A DNA stretch of 61,924 nucleotides from Firmicutes bacterium UBA3871 (GCA_002392265.1 DGGP01000025.1:1-61924), one strand, 5' to 3'. Counted from the stretch's first letter, positions 25,512 through 34,835 are shown. Numbers and translations are program-made. Notes: generated by a model not told the origin, from the letters alone.

Positions 25512-26006
25512 CTACAGTTCCTTCACATTATGTCCTATAGACTGCACTTTCATAGTACCGGTTGCATTGTCAAAATAAACCGTGCGGCCGTAATCAAGTC
25601 CGGTATCCTCCGCAACGATAGGCAGCTTTAACTGCTTTAACACTTCCTTTACATATGCAACGTTTCTTTGTCCTATATTTCCCATAGAGCCACCGACCGA
25701 GGACTGGAACATCTGAGCTCCTCCCGCGATTTTGGCAACTATGTTTTCCGGCTTTGCGCCCATGCGCCTGAGCTGCATGAACATATCGAGGATTGCGGTA
25801 TCTGCAAACTTCATCCTGTTTATTTCGCCGAAGTCTTTGAACTCCTTCGAATAAGGCAGCATGATATGCGATAATCCCCCGATTTTGGTTTCCTTGTCCC
25901 AAAGGCAGGTCCCTACGCAGGAACCCAGCGCAAATGTAACAAAAACCGCATCCGGACTGGTAGATGTCTTAAAATCGGAAATTCCGACTGTTAACATTCC
26001 GCTCAT
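25512..26006 (-). CDS. cheD: Chemoreceptor glutamine deamidase CheD
   Basis: 164 residues. The catalytic Cys-His-Thr order is visible: ALGSCVGTCLWD near residue 28, GGLSHIMLPYSKE near 43-55 and the AKIAGGAQMF strand near 90. CheD deamidates receptor glutamines and, with CheC, forms a CheY-P-dependent adaptation loop in Bacillota. Its ATG overlaps the cheC stop by 4 nt, so the two are translationally coupled, as expected for partners. Confidence 0.97.
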   Translation of the reverse strand: MSGMLTVGISDFKTSTSPDAVFVTFALGSCVGTCLWDKETKIGGLSHIMLPYSKEFKDFGEINRMKFADTAILDMFMQLRRMGAKPENIVAKIAGGAQMFQSSVGGSMGNIGQRNVAYVKEVLKQLKLPIVAEDTGLDYGRTVYFDNATGTMKVQSIGHNVKEL

Positions 26007-26647
26007 AGTTCAATACCTAATTTTTTCATGATGATATCAATAGTCTCGCTTCCCGCAAATAAAGACATACTACTATTGATATCCTTTCCTACCCCTTTAA
26101 AGCTTTCCTCAATGAACAGTACTGTATCACTGAGTGCTCCAAATTCTGCGATAGGAATACTGAGGATTGCACCTACCATATCGGTCGAAAGGTACGGTAC
26201 CGAAATGTTTAATGCCAGTCCTGTCAGGGTCGCTATTGAATTAATGTATGCAGCACCCATAATGTTTCCTATTTCGGAAAGCACGGACGGCTTCATCTCT
26301 TCAAACTCAGGGGAACCCGGTTCGTACATACCTCCGGTAAGCATCGTTACTATATCATCAGCAGACTCAATGTCTATGATGAAAAGCAACATTCCTTTAA
26401 TGCCCTCGGATTCCTCGACTCCTTCAAGTCCTTCAAAGCTGAGGAGAACGCCTGCCACCAGATTCTCCGCTCCTCCGAAAGATTGTACTGCATCGTCAAA
26501 GGATGTAATTCGTACGACAGGCACTGCCATATCAATTGTTTGGTTGAGCATTGTTGAAAGCGAAGTGGCCGCATTTCCTGCTCCGATGTTACCCAATTCA
26601 CGAAGTACATCGATTTCAATATCAGTGTAAGCTTCTTTACTACTCAT
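26003..26647 (-). CDS. cheC: CheY-P phosphatase CheC
   Basis: 214 residues, two CheC/CheX-type half repeats each with the active-site E-x-x-N: LRELGNIGAGNAATSL (near 15-30) and LSEIGNIMGAAYINSI (near 118-133). Both sites look intact. It dephosphorylates CheY-P weakly on its own and is stimulated by CheD, encoded next. The start follows an AGAGAGGTG-type site. Confidence 0.96.
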   Translation of the reverse strand: MSSKEAYTDIEIDVLRELGNIGAGNAATSLSTMLNQTIDMAVPVVRITSFDDAVQSFGGAENLVAGVLLSFEGLEGVEESEGIKGMLLFIIDIESADDIVTMLTGGMYEPGSPEFEEMKPSVLSEIGNIMGAAYINSIATLTGLALNISVPYLSTDMVGAILSIPIAEFGALSDTVLFIEESFKGVGKDINSSMSLFAGSETIDIIMKKLGIEL

Positions 26648-26673
26648 TTAATCACCTCTCTGTCAGTTTTTTA

Positions 26674-27375
26674 CTACTTGTGTCTTGGTGATCCCTTAAC
26701 CCTGACACATGCTCTGGTCAAGGCAGACAAAAGATCCGTTTCGTATTGTTTTCGATACAAATCAAGCTGCATCCGCTGTTTGTCCTCATCCGTCGTTACA
26801 TATTTCTGAGGCAAGTAATTCAGGGTGAGTGCCAGCACGTCAGCTTGACATAACTTACAAGTACAAACGTTTAATTTACTCATCACTTCATCCATTTTTT
26901 CATAAGCCAGCACCTCGGCTAAATTGATTATATCGAGGTCATGACTTCTGGCGACGGGCGGTGGCGCCCTGTGAAGTCCCATATCAAGCGGCTCGCATTC
27001 CTCAGGGGGCTTGCTTGCCGTAACAGGCTCGTCAGACTCGACAGATTCTGTAAGCTGTCCTCTGCCCAGCTCCAATTCTTCCAGGAGCTCCTCTTTAAGC
27101 TCCTCTTTAAGCTGCTCCTTCAGCTCCTGCCTCATATCGGTACTGCCCGCAGGATTCGCAGGCACCGTAGGGACGGGATCCGGCGCAAACTCTCTTTCAG
27201 GCTCTTCCGGCTCTGCTGCTTCGGCCGTAGCTGCTTCTTCCAAAAGTTCTTCCTCGTGAAGCGCTTCTTCAGGCACTGCATCTACTTCCGGCTCGGCTGT
27301 ATGCGGTTCTTCTCTTTCGCCGCTTTTTGTAATAAGCCTCAAAACCTGAGCTGTTTTACTACTTTTTCTTGGCAT
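26674..27375 (-). CDS. ComFB-domain protein with long acidic N-terminus
   Basis: 233 residues. The first ~140 are disordered and Glu/Pro-rich, with a charged heptad run (KEQLKEELKEELLEEL) that may be helical. The C-terminal ~90 match the ComFB family: IINLAEVLAYEKMDEVM, the cysteine cluster VCTCKLCQADVLALTLN and LPQKYVTTDE. ComFB was named from a Bacillus competence operon; family members have been reported as cyclic dinucleotide receptors. Its start overlaps the end of parA by 17 nt. In this operon a c-di-GMP-responsive role near chemotaxis or motor control is inferred. Confidence 0.82.
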   Translation of the reverse strand: MPRKSSKTAQVLRLITKSGEREEPHTAEPEVDAVPEEALHEEELLEEAATAEAAEPEEPEREFAPDPVPTVPANPAGSTDMRQELKEQLKEELKEELLEELELGRGQLTESVESDEPVTASKPPEECEPLDMGLHRAPPPVARSHDLDIINLAEVLAYEKMDEVMSKLNVCTCKLCQADVLALTLNYLPQKYVTTDEDKQRMQLDLYRKQYETDLLSALTRACVRVKGSPRHK

Positions 27376-28144
27376 TGACCTTCATCCCCTTCTGAGATAA
27401 TATCTCATCCACCAGCGCTCTGTAATCCTTTGTCGCATTCGACTTTGGTGAATATTCGTAGACGCTGATTCCATGTGCCGGAGCTTCGGCCACTGCAACT
27501 GAATTTCTGATCTTCGTACGGAATACTTTCGTATTCATCTCTATTCCGACCTGTTTCGCCATATCTTCAACTTCTCTGGTCAGGACTCGCCTTCCGTCGT
27601 ATTTGTTGAGGAGTATACCGAGCACCTCCATATTCGGATTGTAAACGCTCTTTACCAGATTCGCCGTCTCGGTCAGCTGAGCTATACCCATCAGCGAAAG
27701 AATCTCCGGTATCATAGGTACAATCAGATAATCCGTTGCCACATAAGCGTTTACGGTCAGCACATTAAGTGCCGGAGGTGTATCTATAATTATGTAGTCA
27801 TAGCTGTCCCTGATGGTAGCTATGCCCTTTTTCAGAAGGAATTCTCTTCCGAAATTGCTGAACTCCTGCTCCGCAGAGGATAAAAGGATATTTGCCGGTA
27901 TTACATCCACTCCATTTTTGTGAACAACCACCTTGTGAATATTTGCCGTACCCTTCATCAGCTCGTAAACCGTAAGAGCATTCTCGGTATCTATACCTAA
28001 ACAAAATCCAAGATTACCCTGCGGGTCCATGTCAATTGCGAGGACCTTGTAGCCCTTTTCAGCAATTCCGCTTACCAGTGCGCTGGCGGTCGATGTTTTG
28101 CCAACTCCACCTTTTTGATTTGTAATAGCTATAATTTTGGCCAT
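27359..28144 (-). CDS. ParA/Soj-type ATPase
   Basis: 261 residues. The deviant Walker A reads NQKGGVGKTSTA (8-19), followed by IDMDPQGNLG (switch I) and the Walker B IIIDTPPAL near 118. The sequence is Soj/ParA-like throughout and ends in a Lys-rich tail. It lacks an FlhG-style N-terminal FlhF-activating segment, and flhF is absent nearby, so FlhG is unlikely. ParA homologues in chemotaxis operons of other bacteria position receptor clusters; a similar positioning job is inferred. No parB is adjacent. It sits 27 nt after the PilZ gene. Confidence 0.88.
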   Translation of the reverse strand: MAKIIAITNQKGGVGKTSTASALVSGIAEKGYKVLAIDMDPQGNLGFCLGIDTENALTVYELMKGTANIHKVVVHKNGVDVIPANILLSSAEQEFSNFGREFLLKKGIATIRDSYDYIIIDTPPALNVLTVNAYVATDYLIVPMIPEILSLMGIAQLTETANLVKSVYNPNMEVLGILLNKYDGRRVLTREVEDMAKQVGIEMNTKVFRTKIRNSVAVAEAPAHGISVYEYSPKSNATKDYRALVDEILSQKGMKVNAKKK

Positions 28145-28171
28145 TTGCCGTTACTTCCTTTTAGTCTATGT

Positions 28172-28843
28172 TTAGTAATAACCGCGGCTCTTCGCTTTCA
28201 TTTTTTCTTCTTCTGCCTGACGATTAAGCATCTCGAGCTTGAATACATGCTCGCAGAGCATACGGTTCTTTAATTCATCATTACACAGGAACCTGCAACC
28301 GTAAGAGTATTTATACTTCTGATCGTAAGTCTGCTTCAGACGTGTCTTTCTGAGAACCTCTGCCTCGATGAGAAAATCCTGGCGGATGTAGCACATCTGT
28401 ATTAAAAGCTTTTGATGCTTGAAATACGGGCGGTTACTCATAAAGCCCACACCGCTCATACTGAGGTTTAAAAGCTGAATCTCGTCCTCGGTGTTCATAT
28501 GATGCGTACGGGATTTACCTGTGCTACGCACCTCGAGAACCATCTCGACCGCATCTGTCGGAACCTTCAGGCTGCTGCGTCTGTCTTCCTTTGATGATGC
28601 GCCGAGGATTTCGAGATTTACCTGCTGATTAGTGGACAAAGTGACATTTGCCTTGAAAGGTACTATGCCGTCGGTCATATAGGCTATGCCGTCGACCTCC
28701 AGCTGGTGCGGGATGAGCTTGAAGCCGTTACCCTTCAGTATCATGCGGCCCGCATCAATAACAATCTCGGACGCAGAAACTATAACCTTGCCACTTGGCC
28801 CCAATAATTCAATTTTCTTGAAACCATCTCTTCCTAGTACCAT
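28172..28843 (-). CDS. PilZ-domain protein (YcgR-like c-di-GMP receptor)
   Basis: 223 residues with an N-terminal YcgR-N-like beta domain (about 1-90) and a C-terminal PilZ domain (about 90-205). The c-di-GMP motifs are EDRRSSLKVP (arginine pair) near 90 and LNLSMSGVGF (the D/N-x-S-x-x-G motif) near 130. YcgR-type proteins bind c-di-GMP and slow or steer the motor through MotA/FliG. The position inside the motor operon supports that role. It lies between fapA (29 nt) and parA. Confidence 0.88.
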   Translation of the reverse strand: MVLGRDGFKKIELLGPSGKVIVSASEIVIDAGRMILKGNGFKLIPHQLEVDGIAYMTDGIVPFKANVTLSTNQQVNLEILGASSKEDRRSSLKVPTDAVEMVLEVRSTGKSRTHHMNTEDEIQLLNLSMSGVGFMSNRPYFKHQKLLIQMCYIRQDFLIEAEVLRKTRLKQTYDQKYKYSYGCRFLCNDELKNRMLCEHVFKLEMLNRQAEEEKMKAKSRGYY

Positions 28844-28872
28844 TTTATCTACCTACACACAAAATTTGATTA

Positions 28873-30312
28873 TTACAAGTTAGCATTTATTATTTCTCCC
28901 TCTTCCCAATAAATCCTGCAATGGTCGAGGGACTCAGTATTAAACTGGTATCTCTGCTCTCCAAAATAAATTCGCGTTCCATAGAACATCTTTCCCTTGC
29001 ATACGATGCCGCCATGGTATTCATAAGACCATTTATCCTTTAATTCCTGAATCTTTTTGCTGGTCTCATCTATTTTGTCCAAAAGCATGTTTACCTGTGT
29101 ATCAATCTGCTTTATCTGCTGTGCAACAGGGGAATCCTCTTCAAGCATAGGCTGGAAAATCTTCCTGCGTGCGCTCTTCAGCTTTTCAACATTCTTTAAC
29201 GCTGTTTCCTTTTCAACGTTCAGAGATGTTATCTCATCCTGAATGCCTGTTTCAATACCGATAATCTTTATGTTGGTAATGCGTTCGTTTTCATTTCCGA
29301 GAGTTTTTACTACGAGGTTGCCCTTTACATTTACAGTACCTCCTACAAGTACTCCCTTGCCTGCGTTTGATATGTCGATATCGCCTTCGCAAGTTACGTC
29401 CGACTCAATTATGGACTCTGCCAGAATATCACCGCCAACATCAACCTTTGCATGCTCGATATACGGGCTTCTCAGGTCTCCGCCAACCTTTATATGTGAA
29501 CCGTCGCCACCGTTAACGCCCTTTACAATCTGGACATCTCCGCCGGCTTCAATCTGACAACTTTCAACCACTCCCTTTACAATGATGCTCCCGCCTGCGG
29601 TTACCGCAAAGCCTTCGGATACATCGCCTTCTATGATAACATCACCGCTGAAATTGATATTTCCCGTATTGTTATCTACATTTCCCGCAATATGAATTAC
29701 ATCATTTATATTTACAGTATCACCTACATAATTTACTATACCGTCGCAAGCCGAATAGAGCATTGTGCCGTCTTCATTAAGCTCTGTATTCTTGCCTGCC
29801 GGTGATTTTGCCTCTTTGCCGTCTCTGCCCGGCAGTTCTCTGCCAAAGAGATCCTTGCCGTCTGCGCCTGTTTCGGGGAAATGGATATATGCCAGCATCT
29901 GGCCTTTTGTTACCATCTGGAAGTAATCAAGGTTCTTGAAATCTACATCTTCGTCTTCATTTACTTCCGGCTTGTATTCACTGTCCTTTACAACATAGTA
30001 ATCTACGAAACCATCCTTGCCTTCCTTTGCCGGTTCTCCCTCTCCCACCTGAATCTTTATATTGTAAATCGGGCGGGCGATTAATTTCTCAATCAGATCC
30101 TCCTTTACACCGAATACGACGCCTGCAGCCTCTATAGCTTCCATTACAAGTTCCTTTGTCGGTGTAAATTCCTGACCCTTTGGCGGCTTGATGAACTTAA
30201 CAAACAGCTTCATACTGTCCTGGCTGGTTTCAACCTCAATAAAGTCCATCGGGTTAAGCTGTTCTACTTCCTGAGCCTCCGCTTGCTCCCTTGGAAGATT
30301 GTTCTCACTCAT
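28873..30312 (-). CDS. FapA-family (DUF342) polymer-like protein
   Basis: 479 residues. The N-terminal FapA domain (about 30-190; YFQMVTKGQMLAYIHFPETG) is followed by a regular parallel beta-helix (about 195-345) with repeated DVIIEGDV, GSIIVKGVV, GDVQIVKGV and GDILAESII turns, then an antiparallel coiled coil (about 355-430) and a short beta tail. DUF342 proteins are frequent in Bacillota motility operons, but the family's function is poorly known; bactofilin-like assembly has been suggested from fold. It lies 61 nt after the rod-protein gene. Confidence 0.85.
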   Translation of the reverse strand: MSENNLPREQAEAQEVEQLNPMDFIEVETSQDSMKLFVKFIKPPKGQEFTPTKELVMEAIEAAGVVFGVKEDLIEKLIARPIYNIKIQVGEGEPAKEGKDGFVDYYVVKDSEYKPEVNEDEDVDFKNLDYFQMVTKGQMLAYIHFPETGADGKDLFGRELPGRDGKEAKSPAGKNTELNEDGTMLYSACDGIVNYVGDTVNINDVIHIAGNVDNNTGNINFSGDVIIEGDVSEGFAVTAGGSIIVKGVVESCQIEAGGDVQIVKGVNGGDGSHIKVGGDLRSPYIEHAKVDVGGDILAESIIESDVTCEGDIDISNAGKGVLVGGTVNVKGNLVVKTLGNENERITNIKIIGIETGIQDEITSLNVEKETALKNVEKLKSARRKIFQPMLEEDSPVAQQIKQIDTQVNMLLDKIDETSKKIQELKDKWSYEYHGGIVCKGKMFYGTRIYFGEQRYQFNTESLDHCRIYWEEGEIINANL

Positions 30313-30373
30313 GGTCTTCTCCTATTGTTCTATTCATAACTATACTCTATAACTGCTTATAATCAAAACGCTT

Positions 30374-31156
30374 TTAGCGCATCTGATTCATTGTCTGTGC
30401 GAGCTCGTCCGCAACACCGACTACTCTCGAATTAAACTGGAATGCTCTCTGCGCTTCAATCATCTTTACCATCTCATCGGCAAGATTGATGTTTGAATTC
30501 TCCAGATATCCTTCGAGTATCTCCGGAACCTCAGGCGGCTCTCCGCCATCCTCCGGATCGTAATCGATATCCTCGGCAATGAATGCCTCGGCCTCGCCGC
30601 TTACCTCGGTCTCCTTGAACAGGTTATCTCCGACATGTTCAAGTCCGAAATTGTTTGCAAAACGGTAAATACCTATCTGATCCTTTAGGGAGAACAGCTG
30701 GCCTTCATCAACCTCTTCCATTCTCTCTGTGATGTTAATGCGTTCACCCTCCGAATCGAGGACATAATGCCCCATCGGTGTAATCAGGTATTTTGCTTCT
30801 TCATCAGCCAGAACATGGTACTGGAAATTACCATTTCTCGTATAATAAATCTCGCCTGTCGCGTCATTTTCAACCGCAAAGAAACCGTCGCCGTTTATGT
30901 AGAAATCTGTCAGGCTGTCCGTTCTGCTCGGCTGTCCCTGCGAAAAGTCGGTTGCGATATCAACCGGCCTTACGCCGTGACCCGTGCTGATCGGAGGTAG
31001 CGCACCGTTTACATTTCTGTAAACAAGCGATGAAAACTGCTGGTTCTGAGTCTTGAACCCTGTAGTTCCCACATTGGCAATGTTGTTCGCAACAACATTC
31101 AGTTTCTGCTGCTGGCTCTTCAGACCCGAGGCTCCTGAAAAAAATCCTCTAATCAT
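30374..31156 (-). CDS. flgG: Flagellar distal-rod protein FlgG (FlhP-like)
   Basis: 260 residues of the rod/hook family: N-terminal MIRGFFSGASGLKSQQ, the NNIANVGTTGFKTQ motif (near 27-40), the core YINGDGFFAVEN near 88 and the C-terminal EMVKMIEAQRAFQFNSR helix with which rod subunits pack. The SLVYRNV and GHGVRPVDIATDFSQGQ segments resemble FlgG more than FlgF. It lies 14 nt after a paralogue (31171-31938). The pair matches the flhO-flhP pair of Bacillus, here following fliA. Confidence 0.85.
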   Translation of the reverse strand: MIRGFFSGASGLKSQQQKLNVVANNIANVGTTGFKTQNQQFSSLVYRNVNGALPPISTGHGVRPVDIATDFSQGQPSRTDSLTDFYINGDGFFAVENDATGEIYYTRNGNFQYHVLADEEAKYLITPMGHYVLDSEGERINITERMEEVDEGQLFSLKDQIGIYRFANNFGLEHVGDNLFKETEVSGEAEAFIAEDIDYDPEDGGEPPEVPEILEGYLENSNINLADEMVKMIEAQRAFQFNSRVVGVADELAQTMNQMR

Positions 31157-31170
31157 AACGATATGCCTCC

Positions 31171-31938
31171 TTAGAGCTTACCTATCTGGTTAGCTGACAA
31201 TTCATTGATGGAATCATAAATCCTCAGTACCTCCGCGCACGACTGGAAATTGCGCTGGCTCTTTATCATCTGAGTCAGCTGATCAGTCATATCCACATTG
31301 GATCTTTCAAGTGCGCCCTGGACAACCTGATATGTACCCTCTTCCATCTGAGTGAAATCCTGCTGATTCTGTCCGGTTGAGTAAGTCTCCTCACCCACCT
31401 TGAAAAGCTCGATGCCTTCGTTTGGATAAACCATAGCAAGCATGTCGATGCTTTCACCGTTTTCAAAAATCTCACCGTTTCCGGCAATTTTGAAATTGGC
31501 TCCGGAAAGCTGAATGCGCTCAAGGACGTCGCTAAGTACATAGCCCACATCCTTTAACATCAGATTGCCTTCCGCATCAAGCTCAAACTGTCCGTTTCTG
31601 GTCAGAACCACATTCCCGTTAGGCTCTTCGATTGCAAAGAAGCCGTCGCCGTTGATTGCCACGTCGAGCTCTCTGCCTGTCTCGGAAATACGACCCTGGG
31701 AGAAGTCTGTAGTCTCGTCGATATTTACGGTCATAAATGCGCCTGTACCGATTCTCTCTCTGAGTCTGTGCTGGTTCAAATTGGACATGCGAAGCCCTAT
31801 ATACTCGTCAAAGCTGGTCGAAATGTTTTCCTGCGCTTTGAAGCCCGTCGTGGTGGCATTCGCGATATTGTTTCCGATTGTATTAAGATGTTCCTGCTGG
31901 GTGAATATTCCCGCAGCTACGCTGTAAAAACCTCTCAT
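31171..31938 (-). CDS. Flagellar rod protein, FlgF/FlgG family (FlhO-like)
   Basis: 255 residues, paralogous to the neighbouring FlgG. It has MRGFYSVAAGIFTQQ, NNIANATTTGFKAQ (24-37), VAINGDGFFAIEEPNG near 90 and the C-terminal QLTQMIKSQRNFQSCAEVL helix. Probably the proximal-rod FlgF or the FlhO equivalent; the two cannot be separated with certainty by eye. Its ATG lies 5 nt after the fliA stop. Confidence 0.82.
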   Translation of the reverse strand: MRGFYSVAAGIFTQQEHLNTIGNNIANATTTGFKAQENISTSFDEYIGLRMSNLNQHRLRERIGTGAFMTVNIDETTDFSQGRISETGRELDVAINGDGFFAIEEPNGNVVLTRNGQFELDAEGNLMLKDVGYVLSDVLERIQLSGANFKIAGNGEIFENGESIDMLAMVYPNEGIELFKVGEETYSTGQNQQDFTQMEEGTYQVVQGALERSNVDMTDQLTQMIKSQRNFQSCAEVLRIYDSINELSANQIGKL

Positions 31939-31943
31939 TACAA

Positions 31944-32717
31944 TTATCCTTTCTGGTAATTCGTCATTCGGTTCTTGAGTTTAATTATTGCTGCCGAATG
32001 AATCTGTGAAACTCTGGATTCTGTGATACCCAGCACCTGGGCAATTTCTTTGAGTTTTAAGTTTTCATAGTAGTACAGGCTTACTACCAGTCGCTCCTTC
32101 TCGCCGAGGGCATCAATCGCCGCAGCCAGCTGATCCTGAAGCTCTTGCTGCATCATAACCGATTCAGGAGTCTCGCTCTCTCCGGAATTAGCGTAGAGAG
32201 GGGTTGCTGCCTGCATCTTTTCGTTGATAACCTCTTCGTAGGAGAGCACCATGGAGCTCTGACGCTGCTCGAGAATCTTTTCAAGCCCTGCAACGGTTAT
32301 GCCCATGCCGGCTGCCATCTCTTCCTTCGTCGGCTCTCTGCCGTACTCTGCATAAAGAGCGGAGTAAATCTCGTCGACCTCCTTTGACAGACTGCGCTGA
32401 TTGCGCGGTACCCAGTCCTGCTTTCGCATCAGGTCGATGATTGCGCCTCTGATCTTTACCGTGGCAAAGGTTTCAAACTTGTTGCCCATGTACGGATCAT
32501 ACTTTTCGACTGCATCAATCAGCGCAATAATGCCCTGATTAATCATGTCGTCAACCTGTGCATAACTGCTGGAGCTGCTGCGGAATCTCATTACAATCTT
32601 CTTTACCAGATCCATGTACTCCAGCACTATGTCGTTGCGCGATTTCTCATCTCTGTTTTCCAGATATGGTTGCCACTGCTTTATGTACTTTTCGTATTCC
32701 GGTCCGGGAGTGTTCAT
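31944..32717 (-). CDS. fliA: RNA polymerase sigma factor FliA/SigD (sigma-28)
   Basis: 257 residues, FliA/WhiG branch of sigma-70. Region 2: DDMINQGIIALIDAVEKYDP and KFETFATVKIRGAIIDLMRKQDW near 55-100 (split at RIRG-like KIRGAI). Region 3: REPTKEEMAAGMGI. Region 4: GEKERLVVSLYYYENLKLKEIAQVL then TESRVSQIHSAAI. It would transcribe late flagellar genes; matching TAAA-N15-GCCGATAA promoters occur before flgM and flgL. Encoded mid-operon after flhA (34-nt gap). FlgM (54560) is its expected anti-sigma factor. Confidence 0.96.
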   Translation of the reverse strand: MNTPGPEYEKYIKQWQPYLENRDEKSRNDIVLEYMDLVKKIVMRFRSSSSSYAQVDDMINQGIIALIDAVEKYDPYMGNKFETFATVKIRGAIIDLMRKQDWVPRNQRSLSKEVDEIYSALYAEYGREPTKEEMAAGMGITVAGLEKILEQRQSSMVLSYEEVINEKMQAATPLYANSGESETPESVMMQQELQDQLAAAIDALGEKERLVVSLYYYENLKLKEIAQVLGITESRVSQIHSAAIIKLKNRMTNYQKG

Positions 32718-32751
32718 ACTTTCCTCCTGCTATGCTGCTATGCTGTTACCT

Positions 32752-34833
32752 CTAAGCCGGCTCCTGCGGTTCCAGACTGATGGAACCGATTGCCTGTATC
32801 TGAATGTCTGTGTCTATCTCGTTGAATGAAAGCACCGTGAGCTGTGGATGGAACTGGTCTATCAGCCGCTTGAAATACAGTCTCACTATCGGAGAAGCCA
32901 GTACTATAGGCTGAATGAAAAGCTCTTTTACCTTTTCCACCTGCACCGTAACCGATTCCATTATTCTCTGAACCACTGCCGGGTCCAGTGTCAGGTAGGT
33001 TCCGTGCTCGTTCTTCTTCACAGAGTTCAGAATAGCGTTTTCGATATTCTGATCGAGCGTGATGACCTTTATGCTGCTGCCGTCCGCGTACTTTCTGGTG
33101 ATTGTCCTCTTCAGGCGCTGTCTCACGTATTCGGTAAGCATATCCGTATCCTTTATCATCGTGCCGTGATCGCCGATGCATTCGAGTATGCTTTCCATGT
33201 CTCTGATTGGAATGCCTTCTTTCAGTAAGTTGTTTAATATCTTTTGCAGCTCTGCCACCGAAACGATATTCGGTACAACATCCGCTACTATTGAAGGATT
33301 GAACTTCTTTACGTTTTCAAGCAGAACATTTATGTCCTGTCTGGATACGAGCTCGTGGATATGAGTCTTTATAACCTCCGTCAGGTGTGTGACCATGACG
33401 GAAAGAGCATCTATGACCGTGTATCCGTAAACCTCTGCGAGCTCTCTTTCACTTTCGTGTATCCATTTGCCCGGAATTTTAAAGGCCGGCTCAATTGTGT
33501 CTATGCCTTCGATTTTTCCGGAAGCGTTACCGGGGTCGAGCGCCAGATAATAATCTACGAGGACTTCTCCCCTGGCTACTTCTTCACCCTTTATCTTTAT
33601 CAGATACTGGTTCGGATTGATTAGGCCGTTATCACGAAGTCTTACCGTCGGGATAACCACGCCCATATCTATCGCAAACTGCTTTCTGAAAATTACTATT
33701 CTGTCTATGAAGCTGCCGCCGCTTGCCTCGTCTACGAGCGGGAGCAGTGAATAACCGAACTCCATCTCGATGGCTTCGACGCCCAGCAGGTTGTAGACAT
33801 TGTCTATGTTGCGGTAATAATCCGTGTCCGAAACAGGTGCTTCCTCGCCTGACGGTGCAGGGCCTTCCGCAGTTTCCGTTTCCGCCTTGAGCTTTTTGTC
33901 ATTCCTCAGCAGCATTACTCCGAGCGCTATCAGGAAAACCGCAAGCACAATAATCTGCACCTTAGGCATGCCCGGAATCATACCGATACAAAGTATGGTC
34001 GCTCCGGCCATTATCAGTACTGTCGGCTGAGACAGAAACTGTTTCTTTACATCTTCGTTCAGGTTGCCTTCGGCTGCGGCACGGGTTACTATCATACCTG
34101 TTGCCGTGGAAATCATCAGAGCCGGTATCTGTGATACCAGGCCGTCACCTACAGTTGCAATTGAGTAGATGTTCAGCACCTGAGTAAATTCCATCCCGCC
34201 TTGGACAATACCGATGACAGTGCCTGCTATCAGGTTTACCATGGCTATTACAATACTCGCCACGTTATCTCCCTTTACAAGCTTTGTAGCACCATCCATA
34301 GCGCCAAAGAAGTCAGCTTCTCTTTGTATCTTTTCACGTCTTGTTCTCGCAGTAGCTTCATCAATGAGTCCGGACGACAAATCCGCGTCGATAGCCATTT
34401 GCTTTCCCGGCATCGCGTCCAGTGTGAATCTCGCCGTTACCTCTGCTATACGTTCCGTACCCTTTGTAATAACCAGGAACTGAACGATGAAGATAATGAT
34501 AAATACGATGAAACCTACGATAGCGTTACCCTGAAGTACGAATGTACCAAAGGTTTCGATAACCTTTCCGGCATTGCCTCCCTCACCGAGGATTTTCCTG
34601 GTTGATGAGATATTCAGCGCTATTCTCAGTATCGTCGTTATGAGTAGCAGTGACGGGAAAATTGAGAAATCCAGAGGTCCCTTGATGTACATGGTTGTAA
34701 TCAGGATGACCAGTGACACTGATATACTCACTATAAACATGAAATCCAGCAGGAAGGTCGGCAGCGGGATAATGATGAATGCAACTATGATTACTACGAA
34801 TACCGCTACGATATTCTGGGTTATTTTTTGCAT
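32752..34833 (-). CDS. flhA: Flagellar export gate protein FlhA
   Basis: 693 residues, full length. About eight membrane segments fill residues 10-310; the conserved cytoplasmic FHIPEP-like region reads FTLDAMPGKQMAIDADLSSGL near 140 and LIDEATARTRREKIQ next to it. The C-terminal ring-forming domain (about 350-693) receives chaperone-substrate complexes for export. It lies 2 nt after flhB. In many relatives flhF and flhG follow; here fliA follows instead. Confidence 0.97.
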   Translation of the reverse strand: MQKITQNIVAVFVVIIVAFIIIPLPTFLLDFMFIVSISVSLVILITTMYIKGPLDFSIFPSLLLITTILRIALNISSTRKILGEGGNAGKVIETFGTFVLQGNAIVGFIVFIIIFIVQFLVITKGTERIAEVTARFTLDAMPGKQMAIDADLSSGLIDEATARTRREKIQREADFFGAMDGATKLVKGDNVASIVIAMVNLIAGTVIGIVQGGMEFTQVLNIYSIATVGDGLVSQIPALMISTATGMIVTRAAAEGNLNEDVKKQFLSQPTVLIMAGATILCIGMIPGMPKVQIIVLAVFLIALGVMLLRNDKKLKAETETAEGPAPSGEEAPVSDTDYYRNIDNVYNLLGVEAIEMEFGYSLLPLVDEASGGSFIDRIVIFRKQFAIDMGVVIPTVRLRDNGLINPNQYLIKIKGEEVARGEVLVDYYLALDPGNASGKIEGIDTIEPAFKIPGKWIHESERELAEVYGYTVIDALSVMVTHLTEVIKTHIHELVSRQDINVLLENVKKFNPSIVADVVPNIVSVAELQKILNNLLKEGIPIRDMESILECIGDHGTMIKDTDMLTEYVRQRLKRTITRKYADGSSIKVITLDQNIENAILNSVKKNEHGTYLTLDPAVVQRIMESVTVQVEKVKELFIQPIVLASPIVRLYFKRLIDQFHPQLTVLSFNEIDTDIQIQAIGSISLEPQEPA

Positions 34834-34835
34834 CC

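Noticed and set aside
27359..28144. Naming the ParA-type gene flhG
   Set aside because: The sequence is Soj-like, lacks the FlhF-activating N-terminus and has no flhF partner nearby.
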